This document shows positions 57,560-64,000 of a DNA stretch of 64,000 nucleotides, in pieces. The notes below the pieces were generated by a model. The model made no database searches. It saw only the letters and a program-made list of their open reading frames with translations, and was not told where the DNA came from. Position numbers and translations under genes: made by a program. This DNA comes from Halomonas sp. M4R1S46 (GTDB lineage Bacteria > Pseudomonadota > Gammaproteobacteria > Pseudomonadales > Halomonadaceae): positions 3,410,001 through 3,474,000 of the forward strand of contig NZ_CP107008.1 in the NCBI RefSeq assembly GCF_025725685.1, given 5' to 3'. Every line of letters starts with the position of its first letter. The stretch's first letter is position 1.

Positions 57560-59209
57560 TCACGGGAAGACGCCGCGCAGCAGCTTGGCCTCCGTGACCC
57601 GCGTGACGCCTTCGATCAGGGCCGCCGTACGCATGTCGAGGTGGTTCTCCTCGGCCCGTCCCAGGGTGCGCTCGAAGGCGTCCAGCAGGATCGCCTGCTG
57701 TCGGCGGTTGATCTCCTCGTGGCTCCACATCAGGTTCTGCATGCCCTGCACCCACTCGAAGTAGGACACCGTCACCCCCCCGGCATTGCCGAGGATGTCC
57801 GGCAGCACGAAGACGTCGTGGTCGGCGAGGATGTCGTCCGCCTCGAGGGTGGTGGGCCCGTTGGCGCCTTCGGCCAGCAGCCGGCAATTCAGGCGGGCGG
57901 CGTTCTCGACCGTCACCTGGCTCTGCAGGGCCGCCAGCACCAGCACATCGCAGGGCAGCTCGAGCAGTTCGGCGTTGCTGATCGCCTCCGCATCGGGGTA
58001 GCCCGCCAACACCCGATGCTCGGCCACGTAGGCAAGCAGCGCCTCCACCGAGAGGCCATCGCGGCAATAGAGGCCGGTGGAGGCATCGCTGACGCCGACG
58101 ATGCGCACCCCGAGAGCGGCGAGGAAGATGGCGGTGTGGCTGCCGACGTTGCCGAAGCCCTGGATCACCGCCGTGGCGCCGGCAAGCTCGATGCCCAGGT
58201 GCGCCGCCGAGGCCTCGATCAGGTACACCAGGCCGCGCCCGGTGGCCTCCTTGCGCCCCAGGGAGCCGCCCAGCACCACCGGCTTGCCGGTGACCACGGT
58301 GGGCACCGTATGGCCGACCTGCTGGCTGTAGGTATCCATCAGCCAGGCCATGACCCGCTCGTCGGTGCCCATGTCCGGGGCCGGGATATCCTTCTCGGGG
58401 CCGATGATGTCGATGATCTCGGTGGTGTAGCGGCGCGTCAGGCGCTGCAGCTCGCGGTCGCTGAGGGTGGTGGGGTCGACCCGGACCCCGCCCTTGGCGC
58501 CGCCGAAGGGCAGCTTCATCAGCGCGCACTTCCAGGTCATCCACATCGCCAGGGCGGCGACCTCGCCCAGGTCCACGTCCTCGTGGTAGCGGATGCCGCC
58601 CTTGGTCGGGCCCATGGTGAGCACATGCTGCACCCGATAGCCGAAGACGGTCTCCACCTGGGCGCGGTCGTCGCGGAAGAAGGGGAAGCTGACCATCTGG
58701 GTGCGCTGGGGGAACAGCAGCCGCTGGCGGATGTTGTCGTCCAGGCCCATGTACTGGGCGGCCTTGAGGAACTGCTGCTGGGCCAGGCGGAACATCGGCG
58801 AGTCCCACTCGCCCCCGCGAGCCCGGGCGCGGGACAGGGTGTAGCGGATCGCCCGCCCCAGGGCCACGCCCTTGAGGTGCGTCTTGACCAGGTAGTCGTA
58901 GGCGCCGGACTCCACCGCCCGGGCGGCCAGCTTGACGTCGTCGAGGCTGGTCAGCACCACCACCGGCACCTGGGGCGCCACCAGGCGCACGCGGAACAGC
59001 GTCTCCAGCTCCTCGCTGTCGGGCAGCACCAGGTCGAGCAGCACCAGGTCCAGCCCGCCCTTGACCAGCCGCGTGAGCCCGTCGGCCAGGTTGTCCACGG
59101 CCTCGACATCGCAGTCGAGCTGGGTATCGGCGGCGAGCAGCCGCTGGATCAGCTTGCTGTGAAGCGGATTGTCCTCGACCAGCAAGAGGTGAATGGGGGA
59201 ATCCTGCAT
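57560..59209 (-). CDS. response-regulator receiver domain fused to glutamate dehydrogenase
   Basis: A 549-residue fusion. Residues 5-130 are a complete receiver: HLLLVEDNPLHSKLIQ (Glu12, Asp13), phosphoacceptor Asp59 in LVLLDLVLPD, Thr87 and Lys109. After a short link, residues 136-549 (414 residues, full family length) are a Glu/Leu/Phe/Val dehydrogenase: GPTKGGIRYHEDVDLGEVAA, the catalytic-lysine loop LPFGGAKGGVRVDP (Lys239), PAPDMGTDERVMAWLMDTYS, the Rossmann QGFGNVGSHTA and EGANGPTT. Both parts look functional. The ATG follows GAGGG. Glutamate dehydrogenase interconverts glutamate and 2-oxoglutarate plus ammonia; here phosphorylation by the adjacent kinase could switch it. Family parts are sure; regulation is inferred. 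Confidence 0.93.
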   Translation of the reverse strand: MQDSPIHLLLVEDNPLHSKLIQRLLAADTQLDCDVEAVDNLADGLTRLVKGGLDLVLLDLVLPDSEELETLFRVRLVAPQVPVVVLTSLDDVKLAARAVESGAYDYLVKTHLKGVALGRAIRYTLSRARARGGEWDSPMFRLAQQQFLKAAQYMGLDDNIRQRLLFPQRTQMVSFPFFRDDRAQVETVFGYRVQHVLTMGPTKGGIRYHEDVDLGEVAALAMWMTWKCALMKLPFGGAKGGVRVDPTTLSDRELQRLTRRYTTEIIDIIGPEKDIPAPDMGTDERVMAWLMDTYSQQVGHTVPTVVTGKPVVLGGSLGRKEATGRGLVYLIEASAAHLGIELAGATAVIQGFGNVGSHTAIFLAALGVRIVGVSDASTGLYCRDGLSVEALLAYVAEHRVLAGYPDAEAISNAELLELPCDVLVLAALQSQVTVENAARLNCRLLAEGANGPTTLEADDILADHDVFVLPDILGNAGGVTVSYFEWVQGMQNLMWSHEEINRRQQAILLDAFERTLGRAEENHLDMRTAALIEGVTRVTEAKLLRGVFP

Positions 59210-59362
59210 GGCGGCGGCCCTCACCCGGATCGCGATGCGATGGCGGTCTGCCCTCGCCGCCGGCCCCGCGGACGCCTGCGATGGCACCGCCGACCGGCTT
59301 TACCCTCAGCGTAGGCCAAGCCCCCCGTCCGGAACATAGCCAGCGTCGCCGCCGCGAGCGGC

Positions 59363-60049
59363 TCACGGCACCAGGGCCGCCCCCTGCCGCTCGAGGGCCC
59401 TGACGCTGGACACGAAGTCGCTGAAGCGCTCGCCCTGGATCAGCACGTGCTCCCTCAGGATATGCTCGGCCTGCTCCGCTTCCCCTGCCTCGATGGCGGC
59501 AAGGATGCGCCGATGCTCGTCCAGCGAGGTGCCCATGCGGTGGCGCACCTGCAGCTGCATGCGACGGTAGGGCTTGAGCCGCTGCTTCAGCTGGCGGGCC
59601 TCCTCGGCCAGGAAGCCGTTGTGGCTCGCCGTGTAGATGGCGTGGTGGAAGCCCTCGTTCTCGTAGTAGTACTCGTCCGGATCGCCGCCCCGGGCGGCGG
59701 CCTCGCAGCGCTCCAGGGCCTCGCGCAGCTCGGCGAGTTCGCCCCCGGTGATCCGCCGGGCCGCCAGGCGGCCGCACATGCCCTCCAGCTCCGCCATGAC
59801 CTCGAACATCTCGATCAGCTGGTCGATGCCGATCTTCGCCACGAAGGTGCCCTTCTTGGGCGTCACCGTGACCAGGCCGCTGGCCACCAGCTGCTGGATC
59901 GCCTCGCGCACCGGGGTGCGCGAGACCTGGTATTCCCGGCCCAGGGCCTCGGGATCGAGCCGCTCGCCGGGCAGGCGTCGCCCGTTGATGATGTCGTCCT
60001 CCAGCGAGTCCTTGAGTCGCTGGGCGTTCGATCGTTTCGCGCCGCTCAC
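59363..60049 (-). CDS. GntR-family (FCD) regulator, MatR-like
   Basis: A 228-residue regulator. The winged helix-turn-helix (about 10-75) contains LEDDIINGRRLPGERLDPEA and VSRTPVREAIQQLVASGLVT; an FCD effector domain follows with metal-type ligands (DEYYYENEGFHHAIYTASHN; GTSLDEHRRILAAIEAGE). The GTG start has GGGAGG 6 nt upstream; an ATG 26 codons earlier lies in the promoter region. It is divergent from a TRAP operon that leads to malonyl-CoA decarboxylase, so it probably senses malonate or malonyl-CoA, as MatR does. Confidence 0.85.
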   Translation of the reverse strand: MSGAKRSNAQRLKDSLEDDIINGRRLPGERLDPEALGREYQVSRTPVREAIQQLVASGLVTVTPKKGTFVAKIGIDQLIEMFEVMAELEGMCGRLAARRITGGELAELREALERCEAAARGGDPDEYYYENEGFHHAIYTASHNGFLAEEARQLKQRLKPYRRMQLQVRHRMGTSLDEHRRILAAIEAGEAEQAEHILREHVLIQGERFSDFVSSVRALERQGAALVP

Positions 60050-60120
60050 AGGCCACCTCCCTTGCAGTGGAACGCCGATTCGCCGCGGTCTATTGCCACT
60101 ATGGTCTAGTCCCGCGGCGT

Positions 60121-60180
60121 TTGACACTAGTATATGTCAAGCCTATAAGAAGTATACATCAGCCGAGCTGATATATATCA
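60121..60180 (+). promoter_or_regulatory. promoter and operator palindromes of the malonate TRAP operon
   Basis: TTGACA (60121-60126) and TATAAG (60144-60149) with a 17-nt spacer form a near-consensus sigma-70 promoter. TTGACA-N8-TGTCAA (60121-60140) is a perfect dyad over the -35 region. AGTATACAT (60151-60159) fits the GTATAC core of GntR/FCD operators, and TGATATATATCA (60169-60180) is another perfect palindrome. All lie between the GntR gene and the receptor gene, so the regulator can block or expose the promoter. Confidence 0.65.
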
Positions 60181-60207
60181 CACAACAACAATCTCTCAGG
60201 AGACGCC

Positions 60208-61206
60208 ATGAAAACCCCGATCGCATCCAGCGTTGCCACCCTCTCGCTGGCCCTCGCCTTCAGCAGTGCCGCCTCGGCGGAAACCGTGCTGCGTGCCTCC
60301 CACCAGTTCCCCGGCGGCCAGGGAGACGTGCGTGACGAGATGGTGCAGCTGATCGCCGACGAGGTCGCCGCCGCGGACGTCGACCTGAAGATCCAGGTCC
60401 ATCCCGGCCAGTCGCTGTTCAAGGCCAAGGAGCAGTGGCCGGCGCTGGTGCGCGGCCGCCTCGACATGACCTCGCTGCCCCTCGACTACGCCAGCGGCCG
60501 TCACCCGGAGTTCTCGGCCACCCTGATGCCCGGCCTGGTGCGCAGCCACGAACGTGCCCAGCGCCTCAACGACTCCGAGTTCATGGACATGATCAAGCAG
60601 GTGATCAACGACGCCGGGGCCCGGGTGCTCTCCGACGCCTGGCTGGCGGGGGGCTTCGCCTCGAACATGCGCTGCATCACCGCCCCGGACACGGTCGAGG
60701 GGCAGACCATGCGCGCCGCCGGCCCGGCCTTCGACGAGATGCTGGCCACCGCCGGCGCGTCGATCGCCTCGATGCCGTCCTCCGAGATCTACACCGCCAT
60801 GCAGACCGGCGTGCTCGACGGCGCCAACACCTCCTCCGGCTCGTTCGTCTCCTACCGCATCTACGAGCAGGTCGACTGCCTGACCGCCCCGGGCGAGAAC
60901 GCCCTGTGGTTCATGTACGAGCCGATCCTGATTTCCGAGCAGAGCTGGAACCAGCTCAACGAGGAACAGCAGCAGGCCCTCACCGAGGCGGGCCAGAAGG
61001 CCGAGGAGTACTTCGCCGACGAGGCCGCCGCCCTCGACCAGCAGCTGGTGGATGTCTACGAGGAGCACGGCGTCGAGGTCGTGACCATGAGCGAGGAGAA
61101 CTACGACGCCTGGCTGGAGATCGCCAAGCAGAGCTCCTACAAGACCTTCGCCGAGAACGTCCCCAACGGACAGGCACTGATCGACGCGGCCCTGGCCGTC
61201 GAGTGA
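60208..61206 (+). CDS. TRAP transporter solute-binding protein (DctP family)
   Basis: Periplasmic receptor, 332 residues, with a signal peptide (MKTPIASSVATLSLALAFSS, then AASA). DctP features: VLRASHQFPGGQGDVRDEMV, IQVHPGQSLFKAKEQWPALV, MRAAGPAFDEMLATAGASI and MPSSEIYTAMQTGVLDGANT with the carboxylate-binding region just before. CAGGAG lies 5 nt before the ATG. It heads the DctPQM operon that runs into malonyl-CoA decarboxylase, so malonate is the likely ligand (compare MatP). Confidence 0.9.
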   Translation: MKTPIASSVATLSLALAFSSAASAETVLRASHQFPGGQGDVRDEMVQLIADEVAAADVDLKIQVHPGQSLFKAKEQWPALVRGRLDMTSLPLDYASGRHPEFSATLMPGLVRSHERAQRLNDSEFMDMIKQVINDAGARVLSDAWLAGGFASNMRCITAPDTVEGQTMRAAGPAFDEMLATAGASIASMPSSEIYTAMQTGVLDGANTSSGSFVSYRIYEQVDCLTAPGENALWFMYEPILISEQSWNQLNEEQQQALTEAGQKAEEYFADEAAALDQQLVDVYEEHGVEVVTMSEENYDAWLEIAKQSSYKTFAENVPNGQALIDAALAVE

Positions 61207-61273
61207 CCCCTCGCACCACTCCCCGGCTGCCTCGACCGAGGCAGCCCTCCACCCACCGACGCCGGGGTGTTCC

Positions 61274-61795
61274 ATGGATCACAGTCCAAGTCACGCGGTT
61301 GCGCCCAGCCGGGGCGTGATCGGCACCTACATCCGTGTGCTCGACCGCCTGTCGGCCGCGGTCGCCGTCCTCGCCAGCGTCCTGCTGCTGGCGGGCGTGC
61401 TGGCGGTCTGCCACATGATCTTCATGCGCTACGTGCTGGAGGAAAGCACCATCTGGCAGACCGAGTTCGCCATCTTCTCCATCACCGGCGCCATGCTGTT
61501 CGGCGCCCCCTATGTGCTGATGACCGGCGGCCATGTCGCGGTCACGGTCCTTCCCGATGCCCTCGGCGGCTGGCCCCGCAGGGCCATGCAGCTGGTCGCG
61601 TCGCTGGTCGGGTTGAGCTTCTGTGCCGCCCTGACCTACGGCGGCTGGCACTACCTCCTCGAGGCCTACCACGGTGGCTGGACCACCGGCACGGTGTGGA
61701 ACCCCCCGCTGTGGCCGGCCCTGCTGCCCCTGCCCCTCGGCATCAGCCTGCTCACGCTGCAGTACCTGGCGGAAATCCTACGCGGAGAGTCCTGA
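61274..61795 (+). CDS. TRAP transporter small permease (DctQ)
   Basis: A 173-residue protein with four membrane segments. It contains VLAVCHMIFMRYVLEESTIW followed by QTEFAIFSITGAMLFGAPYV and a VRVD-like region replaced by GGHVAVTVLPDAL, all typical of DctQ. It lies 67 nt after the receptor gene and 2 nt before the large permease gene. Confidence 0.9.
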   Translation: MDHSPSHAVAPSRGVIGTYIRVLDRLSAAVAVLASVLLLAGVLAVCHMIFMRYVLEESTIWQTEFAIFSITGAMLFGAPYVLMTGGHVAVTVLPDALGGWPRRAMQLVASLVGLSFCAALTYGGWHYLLEAYHGGWTTGTVWNPPLWPALLPLPLGISLLTLQYLAEILRGES

Positions 61796-61797
61796 TT

Positions 61798-63132
61798 ATG
61801 GATCCAGTCACCAGCGGTATCCTGGTCATCGTCGCCCTGTTCGTGCTGATGGCGATCGGCACCCCCATCGCCTTCGCCCTGGGCGGTGTCGCGCTCGCCG
61901 CCCTGGTGCTCGACCGCGGCATGGGCGAGCTGACCTACTTCGGCGAGACCTTCTTCAGCAGCATCGCCTCCTTCGGCTTCGTGGCGATCCCCATGTTCAT
62001 CCTGATGGGCGCCGCCGTGGCCTCCTCGCCCACCGGGCGCGACCTGTATCGCTCCCTCGACCTGTGGCTGGGCAGGATGCCCGGCGGCCTGGCGATCTCC
62101 AACATCGGCGCCTGCTCCATCTTCGCCGCCCTGTCGGGCTCCTCGCCGGCCACCAGTGCGGCGATCGGCAAGCTGGGCATTCCCGAGATGCGCAAGCGCG
62201 GCTATCCCGATGGCGTCGCCGCCGGCTGCATCGCCGCCGGTGGCACCCTGGGCATCCTGATCCCGCCCTCGGTGACCATGATCGTCTACGGCATCTCCAC
62301 CGAGACCTCCATCGGCCGCCTGTTCATCGCCGGCGCCCTGCCCGGGCTGATGCTCGCCGGGCTGTTCATGGCCTGGACGCTGATCGCCTGCAAGCTGGCC
62401 GGCGGCTATGGCACCCCGAGCCCGCTGGCGGCGGCGGCCCACCAGGTCAAGCAGAACGTCGAGGGCAACCTCAAGGCGCTGGTGCGGGTGGTGCCCTTCC
62501 TGGTGGTGGTCAGCGGCATCCTGTTCGCCCTCTACGGCGGCGTCGCCACGCCCTCGGAGGCGGCCGGGGCCGGCGCCTTCCTGTGCCTGGCGCTGGCGAT
62601 CCTGGTCTACCGCATGTGGCAGGTGAAGCCACTCACGCTGATCATGCGCGATGCCCTGCGCGAGAGCGTGATGATCATGCTGATCATCGCCGCGGCCGAG
62701 ATCTTCGCCTTCGCCCTGTCGTCGCTGTTCATCACCCAGACGGTGGCCGGGGCGATCGCCGACCTCGAGGTCAATCGCTGGGTCCTGATGGCGATCATCA
62801 ACCTCTTCCTGCTGGTGGCCGGCTTCTTCCTGCCCCCGGTGGCGGTGATCGTGATGACCGCGCCGATCCTGCTGCCGATCATCCTGGCGGCCAACTTCGA
62901 CCCCTACTGGTTCGCGGTGGTGCTGACCATCAACCTGGAGATCGGCCTGATCACCCCGCCGGTGGGCCTCAACCTCTTCATCATCAAGGGCATCGCCCCG
63001 GACATCGAGCTGCGCGACATCCTGATGGGGAGCCTCCCCTATGCGCTGTGCATGGTGCTGGGCATCGTCCTGCTGTGCTTCTTCCCGGGCATCGCCACCT
63101 GGCTGCCCGACCTGATCATGAGCCACTCATAA
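61798..63132 (+). CDS. TRAP transporter large permease (DctM)
   Basis: A 444-residue permease with about 12 hydrophobic segments. DctM marks: FGFVAIPMFILMGAAVASS, SIFAALSGSSPATSAAIGKL, MRKRGYPDGVAAGCIAAGGT followed by LGILIPPSVTMIVYG, and the C-terminal INLEIGLITPPVGLNLF. It drives uptake with sodium together with DctQ and the DctP-type receptor. Malonyl-CoA decarboxylase starts 13 nt downstream. Confidence 0.93.
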   Translation: MDPVTSGILVIVALFVLMAIGTPIAFALGGVALAALVLDRGMGELTYFGETFFSSIASFGFVAIPMFILMGAAVASSPTGRDLYRSLDLWLGRMPGGLAISNIGACSIFAALSGSSPATSAAIGKLGIPEMRKRGYPDGVAAGCIAAGGTLGILIPPSVTMIVYGISTETSIGRLFIAGALPGLMLAGLFMAWTLIACKLAGGYGTPSPLAAAAHQVKQNVEGNLKALVRVVPFLVVVSGILFALYGGVATPSEAAGAGAFLCLALAILVYRMWQVKPLTLIMRDALRESVMIMLIIAAAEIFAFALSSLFITQTVAGAIADLEVNRWVLMAIINLFLLVAGFFLPPVAVIVMTAPILLPIILAANFDPYWFAVVLTINLEIGLITPPVGLNLFIIKGIAPDIELRDILMGSLPYALCMVLGIVLLCFFPGIATWLPDLIMSHS

Positions 63133-63145
63133 GGGGCGATCCGCC

Positions 63146-64000
63146 ATGAACATGAGCTTCCTCCAGGAAATGTTCAGCACCATCACCCAGCGCGATGCCT
63201 TGCGTCGGCGGCGCAGCGACGAGCGACTGCCGGCCAGCCATGGTCGCCTGGCCGAGTCCTGCAGGGCGCTGCTGGAGAGCGACGGCGAGGCGTCGAGCAT
63301 CACCCTCGCCGGGCGTTGCCTGGAGCTCTACTCACGGCTCGACGACCAGGAGAAGCGGCGCTTCTTCGAGCGCCTCACCGAGGACTTCTCCGCGGATCCC
63401 GAGCGCATCGACCAGGCCTATGCCCGGTATCGGGACTCGCGGGACAACCGCGCCCTGCAGGCGCTGTTCGATGCCTGCGAGCCGAGTCGCCAGGAGGTGC
63501 TGCGGCGGCTCAACCTGACCAGCGGCGGCACCCATGAGCTGGTGCGCATGCGCGAGGACCTGCTGCCGCTGTTGCCCGAGCATCCCGAGCTGGGCGCGCT
63601 GAATGCCGACTTCGCGCACCTGTTCGCCTCCTGGTTCAACCGCGGCTTCCTGGTGCTCAAGCGCATCGACTGGAACACCCCCGCCGCCATCCTCGAGCGC
63701 ATCATCCACTACGAGGCGGTCCACGAGATCCAGGACTGGAACGACCTGCGGCGGCGCCTGGACGCCCGCGACCGCCGCTGCTTCGCCTTCTTCCACCCGG
63801 CGATCGGCGACGAGCCGCTGATCTTCGTCGAGGTCGCCCTGAACAAGGGCCTGCCCGACCAGATCCAGGCGATCCTCCACGGCCACGACAACGATGTCGA
63901 GGTATCGGACGCCGCCGACACCGCGGCCTTCTTCGGCATCAGCAACTGCCAGACCGGCCTGCGCGGGATCTCCTTCGGCAACTTCCTGATCAAGCAGGTC
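63146..64000 (+). CDS. malonyl-CoA decarboxylase, N-terminal 285 residues (cut by window edge)
   Basis: Decarboxylates malonyl-CoA to acetyl-CoA. The frame from ATG 63146 is open to the window end. It has the helical N-terminal domain (FFERLTEDFSADPERIDQAY, LNLTSGGTHELVRMREDLLP) and enters the acetyltransferase-like catalytic domain (AILERIIHYEAVHEIQDWND; FFHPAIGDEPLIFVEVALNK; AFFGISNCQTGLRGISFGNF). The catalytic Ser-His region lies past the edge. With the TRAP genes and GntR regulator it forms a malonate use module; a malonyl-CoA synthetase (matB) is expected next, outside the window. Confidence 0.93.
   Translation, partial: MNMSFLQEMFSTITQRDALRRRRSDERLPASHGRLAESCRALLESDGEASSITLAGRCLELYSRLDDQEKRRFFERLTEDFSADPERIDQAYARYRDSRDNRALQALFDACEPSRQEVLRRLNLTSGGTHELVRMREDLLPLLPEHPELGALNADFAHLFASWFNRGFLVLKRIDWNTPAAILERIIHYEAVHEIQDWNDLRRRLDARDRRCFAFFHPAIGDEPLIFVEVALNKGLPDQIQAILHGHDNDVEVSDAADTAAFFGISNCQTGLRGISFGNFLIKQV

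Overview
The window reads as chromosome of a GC-rich, moderately halophilic gammaproteobacterium. Halomonas or a close relative is my best guess, inferred from the uniformly high GC, the acidic exported proteins, the wealth of TRAP transporters and the overall protein style; I could not run a database search. It is densely coded (about 49 genes), carries no tRNA, rRNA, CRISPR array or prophage that I can see, and mobile DNA is limited to small non-coding repeats.

Layout. 0-4.5 kb: an aldehyde dehydrogenase fragment, a glutamine-synthetase-like ligase, an ethanolamine permease and a LysR regulator, all on the minus strand, which look like ethanolamine use through a gamma-glutamylated intermediate. 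4.5-5.8 kb: a TraX-like membrane protein, then the collapsed remains of a divergent LysR/yeiH pair. 5.9-8.5 kb: purEK and a YbaY-type lipoprotein. 8.6-12.2 kb: a TAXI-type TRAP transporter with its DUF1850 partner. 12.5-20 kb: a Kef/YbaL-type cation antiporter, the glutarate-to-2-oxoglutarate pair lhgO/glaH, glutathione-independent formaldehyde dehydrogenase and an APC permease.

20-30.4 kb: two small unknown genes, then a selenium block: egtD (hercynine synthesis), an NDH-SelD fusion (selenophosphate; senC role), senB (selenosugar synthase), senA (EgtB-like selenoxide synthase) and a PhnDCE-like ABC importer that probably brings in selenium oxyanions. Together these predict selenoneine synthesis. 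30.4-39.2 kb: an orphan lipoprotein, ilvD, a sodium symporter under a TPP riboswitch, an HNH nuclease, an AhpD-like protein, a P-loop protein of unknown function and a 194-bp MITE inserted at its stop codon. 39.2-50.8 kb: mmsA with a divergent LysR, katG, a four-gene peptide/metal-type ABC importer behind Zur-like palindromes, and selO.

51.1-59.2 kb holds the most unusual locus: four same-strand genes, in transcription order a receiver-domain/glutamate-dehydrogenase fusion, a 1287-residue cytosolic hybrid histidine kinase ending in an HPt domain, a GCS2-family carboxylate-amine ligase and an AstE/AspA-like zinc amidohydrolase. The kinase's HPt could phosphorylate the receiver fused to the dehydrogenase, which would put a central nitrogen enzyme directly under phosphorelay control. 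59.4-64 kb: a malonate module (GntR/MatR-like regulator, DctPQM-type TRAP transporter, malonyl-CoA decarboxylase running off the end).
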